From: RBG-16-64-43 sp964353865
Lineage (GTDB): Bacteria > Chloroflexota > Anaerolineae > Anaerolineales > RBG-16-64-43
Length of the DNA stretch: 23,172 bases
Direction: 5' to 3'
Assembly: GCA_964353865.1 (NCBI GenBank)
Contig: CAYGXJ010000100.1
Coordinates: 1-23,172 of the forward strand
The notes under the pieces were generated by a model. It worked only from the letters and a program-made list of their open reading frames with translations, searched no databases and was not told the origin of the DNA. The number at the start of each line of letters is the position of its first letter. The first letter of the stretch is position 1. Shown one piece after another: positions 7,010-14,899 of the stretch. The position numbers and the translations under genes were made by a program.

Positions 7010-7792
7010 TCAAGCGAGAGGGTTGTCGTCCCCGTTCTCGGTAGGTTTTTCGTGCGCCATGTGCCGCGCCTGCCACTCGTCGGCGAGTGCGCGCTCGCGC
7101 GGCGTGAGGGCGGCCTTGGCCAGCAAGTCGGGTCGGCGCTGCCAGGTACGGTACAGCGCTTGCTCTCGCCGCCAGCGAGCGATTTCCGCGTGATGCCCGG
7201 AGGCCAACACGTCCGGCACGCGCCATCCGCGATAATCCGCCGGGCGCGTATAGTGGGGATACTCGAGCAGCCCGCTCGACAGGCTGTCGTCGAGCGCGCC
7301 GTCTTCATCCCCGATGGCACCCGGCAACAGGCGAGTCACCGCTTCGACCACGACCATAGCCGCCAGCTCCCCGCCGCTCAACACGTAGTCGCCGACCGAG
7401 AGCTCCTCGGTCGCCAGATGCTCGCGTACGCGTTCATCCACGCCCTCATAGCGGCCGCACAGCAACGCGAAGCCGGGGGCTTGGGCCAGCTGCCAGGCGC
7501 GCTCCTGGGTGAACAGGCGCCCTTGAGGCGAAAGCAGAATGACCGGCAGGCGCGGCGGATCGCCCAGCGCCGCCTCGACGGCCGCGAAGATCGGCTCGGG
7601 CTTCATGACCATGCCACCCCCGCCCCCATAAGGCGTGTCGTCGGTCACCTGATGCCGGTCGGTGGCATAGTCGCGAATGTTGTGAAGCCTGAGACGCAGC
7701 AAGCCGCGAGTTAGCGCGCGGCCGAGAATGCTCTCGCGCAGCGGACTTTCAAACATTCCGGGGAACAGGGTGAAGATTTCTACGTCCAGCAT
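7010..7792 (-). CDS. trmD: tRNA (guanine-N1-)-methyltransferase TrmD
   Basis: TrmD transfers a methyl group from S-adenosylmethionine to N1 of G37, next to the anticodon, which prevents +1 frameshifting. It is a cytoplasmic dimeric SPOUT (trefoil-knot) enzyme. Diagnostic motifs are present in order: DDTPYGGGGGM (51-61), CGRYEGVDERV (112-122), SVGDYVLSGGE (132-142), the catalytic Asp in LDDSLSS (D169) and YPHYTRP (178-184). At 260 residues it is slightly longer than typical, with an acidic/polar C-terminal tail. In many bacteria trmD sits in rpsP-rimM-trmD-rplS; here none of those genes adjoin it, so it is a stand-alone unit, divergent from the phosphatase gene, with its own promoter. The ribosome site ahead of the ATG is weak (GGGACAACG). 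Confidence 0.97.
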   Translation of the reverse strand: MLDVEIFTLFPGMFESPLRESILGRALTRGLLRLRLHNIRDYATDRHQVTDDTPYGGGGGMVMKPEPIFAAVEAALGDPPRLPVILLSPQGRLFTQERAWQLAQAPGFALLCGRYEGVDERVREHLATEELSVGDYVLSGGELAAMVVVEAVTRLLPGAIGDEDGALDDSLSSGLLEYPHYTRPADYRGWRVPDVLASGHHAEIARWRREQALYRTWQRRPDLLAKAALTPRERALADEWQARHMAHEKPTENGDDNPLA

Positions 7793-7853
7793 CGTTGTCC
7801 CGCTCAGTATCCCGGACGAGTTCTCTTACCGCTGAGTGCGATCCGTGTCGAGG

Positions 7854-7882
7854 ATTCTAGCCCGGCCGGGCGCGCCGCACAA
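7854..7882 (-). promoter_or_regulatory. Promoter for trmD
   Basis: TTGTGC (-35, 7877-7882) and TAGAAT (-10, 7854-7859) on the minus strand are separated by exactly 17 bases. Predicted start near 7847, giving a leader of about 55 bases. The spacer holds the palindrome CCCGGCCGGG (7861-7870). Confidence 0.55.
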
Positions 7883-7899
7883 GGCCCGCCGGGCACACA

Positions 7900-7908
7900 T
7901 GCTAGAAT
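7900..7908 (+). promoter_or_regulatory. Extended -10 promoter for the phosphatase-maf-pbp-rsgA genes
   Basis: TGCTAGAAT is an extended -10 (TGn plus TAGAAT) without a good -35 at 17 bp. Transcription would start near 7915, leaving only about a dozen bases ahead of the ATG. That still includes GGAGG at 7917-7921. Confidence 0.5.
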
Positions 7909-7926
7909 GACCGCCCGGAGGCATCG

Positions 7927-9594
7927 ATGCGCCGCTATCGAGTGTTAGCCACGAGCTCATTCGGATTCCTGGTCCTGGCCGGGTTGAGCGGGCTGGCTTT
8001 GGCCGGCCTGATGAATTCGATGTCGGCCTTCCGCTCGCCCTTCCGTGCCGAGGTTCTGCCGCAGGCCGCCGCGGTGGGCGGGGCGCAGACCGAGCGCCTG
8101 GTGATCGTGCTTGTCGACGCGCTGCGCTACGACACCTCACTCGACTCGCACCTCATGCCGACCCTGGTCGAGTTGCGCGCCAACGGTGCCTCGGCCGAAA
8201 TGCTCGCCCGCCCGCCTTCGTACTCCGAACCCACCTGGGCCGCACTTCTCAGCGGCGCTTACCCCGAGATCAGCGGCGCGCCCTTGCTCAACCTCGCCTA
8301 CGACGAGCTTTCGCCGCTGCCCGCCGAAACGCTGTTCAGCGTGAGCCATCGCGCCGGTTTGACTACCGCCGTCTCGGGCTTCAACTGGTTCGAGCGAATG
8401 ATCCCTGCCGCTGAGCGGGACGCGGGGTTCTTCACCGCAGGGGAAGACCACGCCGCCGATGTGACCGTCCTTGAGGCCGCCCTGCCCTGGCTGGCCGCTC
8501 GAGACGCCCGTCTCATCCTCATTCATCTCGACCAGGTCGATTACGCCGGCCATCATGAAGGCGGCCCACACGATCCACACTGGGCCGAAGCGGCAGGTCG
8601 TGTGGATGGAATGTTGCATTCGATTATCTCGCCGCTCGATTTGACGCGCGACACGCTGCTGGTCGTCGGCGATCACGGGCAGATCGATCGTGGCGGGCAC
8701 GGCGGGCAGGATCTCGAGGCCCTGACCACGGTCTTCGTCGTGGCCGGCGCTGGCGTGAGACCCGGCGACCTGGGCACAATCGCCATGGCCGACGTCGCCC
8801 CGACCATGGCTGCGCTGCTCGGCGTGCCCGTGCCCTCGGCCAACCAGGGTCACATCCTGCCGATCCTCATCGTTTCGCCGCAATCCGTATCAGCGCTCAC
8901 GCAACAACAGACCGCACTCGCCCAGGCTTACCTGACGGCCATCGGCCAACCTGGATCAACCGCAAGCATCGCTGAAGCTGCGGACCCGGTGGCCGAGGCG
9001 CAGGCCGTCATACAGCGCGCCCGGGAAGCCCGCCTCGCCGGCGAACGCCTGCCGCGCGCGGTGATTTCCGTGGCGGTGCTGGCCCTGCTCACCGTCGCCG
9101 CACTTCGCGCACGCCGCGCCCTCGCCCCGCTCGCGCTGCCGGCACTGTCGGCGGTCGTGCTCTTCCATGTCTTGTATGTCCTGATTGAGCAGCGAACCTA
9201 CTCGTTGAGCAGCGTGGAAAGCCAAACAGGGATTCTGACCTCCGCCGGTGTCAACGGCCTGGCCGGGTACCTGCTGGGAGCCGCTCTCGTCACCTGGCAG
9301 GCGTGGCGGCGCGGCGAGCGCGGGGTGTTTGTTGCGCAGCGTCTGCACCTCTACACGCTGCTGGCGGCCGCGATGATTCTGCCGCTGCTCCTCCCGGGTT
9401 TCTGGGATTTTGGATTGCGGCTTGCCTGGACGCTGCCCGATTTCCTCTTCGCCTTCTTGGCCTTTCTGGGTTTGTTACAATTGCTGCTCACCTGTTCTCT
9501 GGGCGTCGTGCTGCCGGCGCTGATCGGCGGCGGCACCCATCTCCTGGAGCGGATTGGGGCGCGAGCCATGCGCCGCTCCGGGCCGCGGCCGTAA
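7927..9594 (+). CDS. Membrane-anchored alkaline-phosphatase-superfamily enzyme (type I phosphodiesterase / GPI phosphoethanolamine-transferase-like)
   Basis: A 555-residue protein with one N-terminal hydrophobic segment (about 8-30), an extracytoplasmic catalytic domain (about 55-310) and a C-terminal block of roughly five transmembrane helices (from about 375). Metal-ligand and nucleophile motifs of the superfamily are visible: VDALRYD (D64), EPTWAALLSG with a probable Thr103 nucleophile, HLDQVDYAGHHEG (D202, D205 or nearby, H209), and GDHGQIDRGGHGG (D249, H250, H258). The order and the trailing membrane helices resemble eukaryotic GPI ethanolamine-phosphate transferases, whose relatives hydrolyse or transfer phospho-head groups. 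ATG 7927 has GGAGG upstream. It heads a run with maf, a PBP and rsgA, suggesting envelope work; the true substrate is unknown. Confidence 0.8.
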   Translation: MRRYRVLATSSFGFLVLAGLSGLALAGLMNSMSAFRSPFRAEVLPQAAAVGGAQTERLVIVLVDALRYDTSLDSHLMPTLVELRANGASAEMLARPPSYSEPTWAALLSGAYPEISGAPLLNLAYDELSPLPAETLFSVSHRAGLTTAVSGFNWFERMIPAAERDAGFFTAGEDHAADVTVLEAALPWLAARDARLILIHLDQVDYAGHHEGGPHDPHWAEAAGRVDGMLHSIISPLDLTRDTLLVVGDHGQIDRGGHGGQDLEALTTVFVVAGAGVRPGDLGTIAMADVAPTMAALLGVPVPSANQGHILPILIVSPQSVSALTQQQTALAQAYLTAIGQPGSTASIAEAADPVAEAQAVIQRAREARLAGERLPRAVISVAVLALLTVAALRARRALAPLALPALSAVVLFHVLYVLIEQRTYSLSSVESQTGILTSAGVNGLAGYLLGAALVTWQAWRRGERGVFVAQRLHLYTLLAAAMILPLLLPGFWDFGLRLAWTLPDFLFAFLAFLGLLQLLLTCSLGVVLPALIGGGTHLLERIGARAMRRSGPRP

Positions 9595-9603
9595 GGAGCA
9601 CCC

Positions 9604-10353
9604 ATCACCCGCGCTGCTCAATCGCCCGGCGATCAAACGCCCCGTCTGATTCTCGCCTCCGCTTCTCCTCGTCGGCGGGAACTCGTGGCATTGCTCGGCC
9701 TTCCTTTCGATGTGCTCACCGCCCCCGTTGATGAGCGACCGCGCGAGGGCGAAACCGCCGAGGGTTTGGCGTGCCGCCTGAGCCAGAAGAAGGCGCACGC
9801 CGTGGCCGCCCTCGTGGGAGAAAGGCCGGCCTGGATTCTCTCAGCCGATACGGTCGTCGTCCACAACGGCGAGATGCTCGGCAAGCCGGCGGATCGCGCG
9901 CAGGCTCATGAGTACCTGACCCGCTTGCGCGATACGGCACACGAGGCGGTGTCGGGAGTCACTCTGCTCAACGCCCTCACCTTCACCCAGCGCACGGAGA
10001 CTCACCGTACGTGGGTCCGCATGCGTGCTTACAGCGAGCCCGAGCTGCAGGCCTACCTCGAGAGCGGCGACGCGATGGACAAGGCTGGTGCTTACGCCAT
10101 TCAGCACACAGCGTTCCATCCGGTAGCCTCCCTCGAGGGCTGCTATGCCAATGTGATGGGCCTTCCATTGTGCATGGTGCAGCGGATGCTAGTCGAGGCG
10201 ACAGGCTGGGCGCTGCCCGCGCTTCCGGAAACATGCGCGCGCGCGCTGGGATCGGCCTGTGCGGTGCCGCTCGGCACATTTGGCCACGCGTCATCTTCTC
10301 TCCGACCGATGGGACCCGGGCCGCGGCCCCAGGTCATGCCGGCTAAAGGCTGA
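9604..10353 (+). CDS. maf: Maf-like nucleoside triphosphate pyrophosphatase with apparent ATC start
   Basis: Maf enzymes hydrolyse non-canonical or pyrimidine nucleoside triphosphates to monophosphates, a housekeeping and division-linked role in the cytoplasm. The signature ILASASPRRREL lies at residues 16-27 if translation starts at 9604. The Asp motif SADTVVVH, the DxxDKAGAYAIQ motif and NVMGLPL follow. No ATG, GTG or TTG exists between the previous gene's stop (9592-9594, same frame) and this motif. The first GTG (9685) would delete the whole signature loop. GGAG (9595-9598) stands 5 bases before ATC at 9604, the best-placed initiator, so I use it. The C-terminus carries about 45 extra residues after the Maf fold, rich in Pro/Gly/Ala. 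The stop overlaps the next gene's ATG (TGATG at 10351-10355). Confidence 0.8.
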   Translation: MTRAAQSPGDQTPRLILASASPRRRELVALLGLPFDVLTAPVDERPREGETAEGLACRLSQKKAHAVAALVGERPAWILSADTVVVHNGEMLGKPADRAQAHEYLTRLRDTAHEAVSGVTLLNALTFTQRTETHRTWVRMRAYSEPELQAYLESGDAMDKAGAYAIQHTAFHPVASLEGCYANVMGLPLCMVQRMLVEATGWALPALPETCARALGSACAVPLGTFGHASSSLRPMGPGPRPQVMPAKG

Positions 10354-12578
10354 TGGTCCCTTCGCGTTCCCTTCCATATTGGAGGCTGGCTGCGACCACC
10401 CCCTTTCTGGCGCTGTTGGTGGCCTGCTCGGGCGCTGGGCATGCAACGGGCACGCCGTTGCCCTCGCCCCAGGTCCTGGTGACTCCTGCTCCTGACCCCG
10501 AGTTGGCCGCGGGCACGTTCCTCGGTGCGTGGCAACGCGGCGACTACGACGCGATGTATGCCGACCTCTCCACGCTGAGCCGCGATGCCATGACGGTCGA
10601 CGCCTTCCGCGAGCGCTATCAAGACGTGGCCGCCGCGGCCACGCTCAGCGGGCTCGATTACCAGACCCGCGGCGCGCGGGTCAGCACTCAGACGGCCGAG
10701 GTCAGCTTCAGCCTGACCCTGCATACCGCCGTTGTGGGCGACCTGGTGCGCCAAGTCTCCATACCGTTGCGGCTGGAACAAGGCCAATGGAAGGTGGCCT
10801 GGGACGAGACCCTGATCCTGCCCGAACTCCGCGGCGGAAACTCGCTGTTGATGGAACAGACCATCCCGGTGCGCGGCAACATATATGACCGCAACGGCAA
10901 AGCTCTGGCTTACGAGACCGACTCGGCTTCGCTCGGCGTCATCCCGGGGCAGATCACCGATGAGGCTCGGCTCCTCGAGGAGCTCAGCTCGCTGCTCAAC
11001 CTGCACCCGCAAGTCATCCGCTCGCTCTATGCCGACGCACCGCCCGATTGGTATGTACCCCTGGGCAACGCCTCGCTCGACGAGGTGAAGAATCGCTACG
11101 AGGCGCTCACCACGCTGGCCGGTCTGGTGATGCGCACCTCACACTCGCGTTACTACTACGGCGGCGGCAGCGCTTCGCACGTGGTCGGCTTCATCTCGCA
11201 GGTGCCCGAGGAACAACTGCAGGCGTATCAGGCGCGCGGCTATCGCGGAGATGAGAAAGTGGGCGTGATGGGGGTCGAGGCCTGGGGCGAGCCGTTCCTG
11301 GCGGGCAAGCACGGCGGGCGGCTGCTGGTCGTGGCGCCGACGGGTCAGGTGGTGGCCACCCTGGCCGAAAGCCCGCTGCAACCCGCCGCGGCCATCTACA
11401 CCACCCTTGATCGCGACGTGCAATCCAAGGTCGAACGCTTCGGGCTGGGCGCACTCCCCGGCGCGATCGTCTTGCTCCAGCGCGACACCGGTGATGTCCT
11501 CGCCATGGTCTCGAGCCCCGGCTTCGACAACAACCTGTTCGATCCAGGCAATTACAACAGCGAGTATCTTCTGCCACAGATCCTCAGCGACCCGCGCATT
11601 CCGTTGCTCAATCGCGCCACGCAGGGCCAGTACCCGCTCGGCTCGGTGTTCAAGATCGTCACCCTGTCGGCGGCGCTCGAATCCGGGTACTACACACCGG
11701 ATTCGACCTATCGCTGCAGCGGTTACTTCCGCGAGATACCGGGAGTGGCACTCACCGATTGGACGGTCTCGTGGGGGCGGCCGCCCCACGGAGCAATCGA
11801 CCTGGTCCACGGGCTGATCCAATCCTGCGATCCGTTCTTCTGGCACATCGGGCTCGACCTATACACCAAAGACCAATGGCTGGTCCCAAACATGGCCCGC
11901 GGCTTCGGGCTCGGCAAGCCCACCGGCCTGGAGGTGCTGCCGGAAGAGGCCGGGTTGATCCCTGACCCGGCCTGGAAGAAGGAAACGCTCGGCGAAGACT
12001 GGCTGGCCGGGGATGCGGTTAACTCGGCCATTGGCCAGGGGCGCGTGCTCGTTACGCCGCTGCAGGTCGCCGACTTTGTCGCGGCAGTTGGCAACGGCGG
12101 CACGTTGTATCGCCCTCAACTCATCCACCACATTCAGCCGCCGATTGGCGACCCGCTCTACACCTTCACACCTGAGACGCGCGGCCAACTGCCGCTGAGT
12201 GCAGAGAACTTGGCCACGGTCCAGCAGGCCATGCAGGGCGTGGTCTCCGATGAAAACGGCACCGCCCGCTTCCGCTTCCTCGGTCTGGAGGTCAAGGTGG
12301 CCGGCAAGACCGGCACCGCAGAAGACCCGCGCGGCGCGCCGCATGCCTGGTTTACCGGGTACACCTTCGACAACCGCCCCGACAAACCCGACGTTGCCAT
12401 GGTGGTCATCGCCGAGAACCAGGGCGAGGGTTCACAGATCGCCGCCCCCATCTTCCGCCGCGTGCTGGAGATCTACTTCTTCGGCAAGCCGCTGACGAAG
12501 TATCCTTGGGAAGCGGAGATCGGCCTGACCGCCACGCCGACGGGCGGCCCCGGCGAGACCCTCACCCCCGAACCCTGA
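10353..12578 (+). CDS. Class B penicillin-binding protein, lipoprotein with MecA-like N-terminal domain
   Basis: A 741-residue peptidoglycan transpeptidase acting outside the cytoplasmic membrane. A signal peptide ends in lipobox LVAC (Cys25), so anchoring is by lipid rather than by a helix. Next come an NTF2/MecA_N-like domain (about 50-155), the PBP dimerisation region (starting IPVRGNIYDRNG, 171-182) and the transpeptidase domain. The catalytic set is complete: S431-V-F-K434 (nucleophile and base), S491-C-D493 (as in E. coli PBP2) and K652-T-G654. The tail (about 725-741) is Pro/Thr/Gly-rich. The domain plan matches MecA and B. subtilis PBP3, a group often insensitive to beta-lactams, though resistance cannot be judged here. 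Start codon ATG overlaps the maf stop by one base, indicating translational coupling. Confidence 0.92.
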   Translation: MVPSRSLPYWRLAATTPFLALLVACSGAGHATGTPLPSPQVLVTPAPDPELAAGTFLGAWQRGDYDAMYADLSTLSRDAMTVDAFRERYQDVAAAATLSGLDYQTRGARVSTQTAEVSFSLTLHTAVVGDLVRQVSIPLRLEQGQWKVAWDETLILPELRGGNSLLMEQTIPVRGNIYDRNGKALAYETDSASLGVIPGQITDEARLLEELSSLLNLHPQVIRSLYADAPPDWYVPLGNASLDEVKNRYEALTTLAGLVMRTSHSRYYYGGGSASHVVGFISQVPEEQLQAYQARGYRGDEKVGVMGVEAWGEPFLAGKHGGRLLVVAPTGQVVATLAESPLQPAAAIYTTLDRDVQSKVERFGLGALPGAIVLLQRDTGDVLAMVSSPGFDNNLFDPGNYNSEYLLPQILSDPRIPLLNRATQGQYPLGSVFKIVTLSAALESGYYTPDSTYRCSGYFREIPGVALTDWTVSWGRPPHGAIDLVHGLIQSCDPFFWHIGLDLYTKDQWLVPNMARGFGLGKPTGLEVLPEEAGLIPDPAWKKETLGEDWLAGDAVNSAIGQGRVLVTPLQVADFVAAVGNGGTLYRPQLIHHIQPPIGDPLYTFTPETRGQLPLSAENLATVQQAMQGVVSDENGTARFRFLGLEVKVAGKTGTAEDPRGAPHAWFTGYTFDNRPDKPDVAMVVIAENQGEGSQIAAPIFRRVLEIYFFGKPLTKYPWEAEIGLTATPTGGPGETLTPEP

Positions 12579-12606
12579 GCCGCGCTCGCCATCGGCCTCC
12601 ACCGGC

Positions 12607-13530
12607 ATGTCGACACCCACTCTGCACCCCGGACAAATCATCAAGGCCCAATCTGGATTCTTCACCGTGCAGTGGGCCGGCGGAATGACCATATGCCAGC
12701 TGCGCGGCAGGCTCAAACAACATCGCCGCGCGACCGATTTGGCGGCGGTGGGCGATCGCGTGCTGATCGACCTGGCCGAAGATGGCAGCGGACAAATCTG
12801 CCAGGTGCTCCCACGCGCGCGTGTTCTCTCCCGCCGCGCCCCGCGGGCCGACGACCGCCAGGCCTCGGTCGAGCAGGTGCTGGTGGCCAACCCCGATCAG
12901 GTGCTGTTCGTATTCGCCTGCGCACAGCCGGCGCCCCACCTGCGTATGCTCGACCGCTTTCTGGTGGCGGCCGAACGCACCAGCCTGCCGGCCCGCATTT
13001 GCGCAAACAAGATCGACCTGGTCGGGCCGGCGGCCGCCCGAGCGCTCTTCGATCTGTATCCGCCTATCGGCTACGAGGTGCTCTACACCTCCGCTGAGAC
13101 CGGTGAGGGCGTCGCTGAATTGCGCGCCGCCCTGCAGGGGAAGCTTTCGGTTCTGTCCGGGCCGTCCGGAGTCGGCAAGACCAGCCTGCTCAATGCAGTG
13201 CAACCCGGGCTGGGGCTCAGCGTGCGGCGGGTCAGCCGGGCCACGAGCAAAGGCCGTCACACGACGGTCGTCCCGGAGATCCTGCCGCTTGCGCAGGGTG
13301 GGTTTGTGGCCGACACGCCGGGCGTGCGCGCGATGGGCTTGTGGGATATCGAACCCGAGGAACTCGACGCATACTTCCCCGAAATCCGCCCGCTGGTGGA
13401 CCAGTGCCAATTCAACGACTGCTCGCATCTCTCTGAACCGGGCTGTGCCGTGCGCCGGGCGGCCGAGAGCGGAGGCATCGATCCGCGCCGATACGATTCG
13501 TACACCCGCCTGAGGCGCGGCGAGCGGTGA
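12607..13530 (+). CDS. rsgA: Ribosome small-subunit assembly GTPase RsgA
   Basis: RsgA (YjeQ) is a circularly permuted GTPase that binds the 30S subunit late in assembly, checks the decoding centre and releases RbfA. The 307-residue protein has an N-terminal OB-fold (about 5-80), then G4 NKID (134-137), G1 GPSGVGKT (185-192), a switch region around GRHTT (216-220), and G3 DTPG (236-239), the permuted order diagnostic of the family. A C-terminal zinc knuckle has C267, C272, H274 and C280. ATG 12607 lies 28 bases past the PBP stop, with no clear Shine-Dalgarno, so expression may depend on read-through from the upstream genes. Length and motifs are normal. Confidence 0.97.
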   Translation: MSTPTLHPGQIIKAQSGFFTVQWAGGMTICQLRGRLKQHRRATDLAAVGDRVLIDLAEDGSGQICQVLPRARVLSRRAPRADDRQASVEQVLVANPDQVLFVFACAQPAPHLRMLDRFLVAAERTSLPARICANKIDLVGPAAARALFDLYPPIGYEVLYTSAETGEGVAELRAALQGKLSVLSGPSGVGKTSLLNAVQPGLGLSVRRVSRATSKGRHTTVVPEILPLAQGGFVADTPGVRAMGLWDIEPEELDAYFPEIRPLVDQCQFNDCSHLSEPGCAVRRAAESGGIDPRRYDSYTRLRRGER

Positions 13531-13561
13531 GGCCGCGGCGCGCCCTGCGGGCCTGGCACGC

Positions 13562-13590
13562 TTGCCGGCCTGTGGCGCACGCCTTATACT
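13562..13590 (+). promoter_or_regulatory. Promoter for the repeat lipoprotein gene
   Basis: TTGCCG (-35, 13562-13567) and TATACT (-10, 13585-13590) are 17 bases apart. Predicted start is near 13597. This argues against the longer reading frame that would begin at 13562, inside the -35. Confidence 0.65.
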
Positions 13591-13600
13591 CCTCGTGGAG

Positions 13601-13620
13601 CGCGGCACACGTGCGCCGCG
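13601..13620 (+). promoter_or_regulatory. Hairpin in the 5' leader of the repeat lipoprotein gene
   Basis: CGCGGC (13601-13606) and GCCGCG (13615-13620) form a perfect 6-bp stem with an 8-base loop, in the roughly 37-base leader between the promoter and the ATG. The leader after it is pyrimidine-rich (TTCCCTTCTTTTT) and lacks any Shine-Dalgarno. The hairpin may shape translation initiation or stabilise the message; alternatively it is an operator just after the start site. Confidence 0.45.
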
Positions 13621-13633
13621 TTCCCTTCTTTTT

Positions 13634-14899
13634 ATGAAGCCTGCCACCCTCCGCTCTCACGCCATACGCCTCAGCCTGCAGCTCGTCGCCGCCCTCTGGC
13701 TCGGCGGGTGCTCCGCCTTGCCCGCGGTTCAAGTCACACCGCCCGCCAGCGGCACGGCTCCCGCCCCGGCTGTTCCCAGCCGGGCGTTCGGCAACGGCCA
13801 TCGCATCCAAGGCGCCTTCCTGACCGGGTTCGATTCCTCGGGCGGTCTCGCCTGGTTGGGGCAGCCCATCAGCCGGTTGATTCTCGACCACGACCTCGGC
13901 TGGGTGCTGCAAGTTTTCGAGTTTGGCGTGCTCGCCCAGGATCCCTCCGACGAGCGAGTCTTTCCGCTGCGCGCCAACGTCATCCTCGGGCGGCAAACGG
14001 CGCCGGCCGCGCCCAGCCCCGACAGCGGCTGCACCTTCTTCGCGGAAACCGGTCACAACCTGTGCCACCGCCTGCGCCTGTTCTGGGAAATATCCGACCG
14101 CGCACGCCTCGGATTGCCCATCTCCGAGGAGTGGGTTGAGAACGATGGCGGGCTCACCCAGGATTTTGAATTCGCGCGGCTGCATGCCGTCGGCGGCCAG
14201 GTCGCGCGCCAACCCATGGGTGCCTCCTTCTTTGCCGCACGCGGGTTCGATGCCGCACTCCTTGAGCCGCCCGTCGCCTTCACACCCACCTCGCCGCCTC
14301 GCGCCACGGCCAGCCTGGCGCCGCTGCACACGCTCACGGCCACTGCTCCGGCCATCGCTTCCACGCCGTCGCCGAACCCGCCCGGGGTGCCCGGCGCAAC
14401 ACCCACCGCACTGGTCTTCTCGAACGGTCTGGCCGTCGCAGGCGAGTTCCTCATTGCCTATCGGGCTGCAGGCGGCGAGGTGTGGCTCGGCGTGCCGCTC
14501 TCGGCCGCCTTCGTCGACCAGGACCTCAGCCTCACGCTGCAAGTTTTCGAATACGGCGCGCTGGCCATGGAACCCGAAGGCGACCACGCCTTCCTGGCCA
14601 GCATCACCACTCTGATGGGCCGCCAACAGCCGCCCGTGCCCGCCGTGAGCGACTCGGGCTGCGACTACTTTGAGGAAACCGGCCACAATGTGTGCTACCA
14701 GTTCCGCACGACGTATCGCGAGTTGGGGCGCTTGCGGCTGGGCGTCCCTCTCACCGAGGTGGAAATGGATGCCCGCGGCGTCCTCGGCCAGGATTTCGAA
14801 TATGCCCGGCTCGAGTGGCTCAACGGCAAGGTCCACCGCGCGCCGATCGGGCGAGACTTCCTGCGCACGCGCAGCAGCGGGGCTTTCTCCGGCTCCTGA
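13634..14899 (+). CDS. Lipoprotein with two 'ETGH' repeats (Chloroflexota-type surface protein)
   Basis: A 421-residue exported lipoprotein of unknown function (lipobox LGGC, Cys26). Two copies of one domain occupy about 54-200 and 263-410, joined by a Pro/Thr/Ala-rich linker. The copies are offset by exactly 210 residues over much of their length: LQVFEFG (92) with LQVFEYG (302), DSGC (130) with DSGC (340), ETGHN (138) with ETGHN (348). Each has a Cys pair (C133/C144 and C343/C354) probably forming a disulfide, and ends with a QDFE(F/Y)ARL motif. Domains like this, often in several copies with a 'FxETGHN.C...YP.(S/T)E' pattern, are frequent in Chloroflexota secreted proteins. I chose ATG 13634 because the lipoprotein signal starts there and the promoter overlaps any earlier start. 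Function is not known to me; cell-surface or wall association is inferred. Confidence 0.85.
   Translation: MKPATLRSHAIRLSLQLVAALWLGGCSALPAVQVTPPASGTAPAPAVPSRAFGNGHRIQGAFLTGFDSSGGLAWLGQPISRLILDHDLGWVLQVFEFGVLAQDPSDERVFPLRANVILGRQTAPAAPSPDSGCTFFAETGHNLCHRLRLFWEISDRARLGLPISEEWVENDGGLTQDFEFARLHAVGGQVARQPMGASFFAARGFDAALLEPPVAFTPTSPPRATASLAPLHTLTATAPAIASTPSPNPPGVPGATPTALVFSNGLAVAGEFLIAYRAAGGEVWLGVPLSAAFVDQDLSLTLQVFEYGALAMEPEGDHAFLASITTLMGRQQPPVPAVSDSGCDYFEETGHNVCYQFRTTYRELGRLRLGVPLTEVEMDARGVLGQDFEYARLEWLNGKVHRAPIGRDFLRTRSSGAFSGS

Noticed and set aside
9685..9687. GTG as start of maf
   Set aside because: It would delete the ASASPRRREL signature, and no ribosome site precedes it.
12562..13647. 361-codon open frame on the minus strand opposite rsgA
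   Set aside because: rsgA motifs (NKID, GPSGVGKT, DTPG, zinc Cys) on the plus strand leave no room for doubt.
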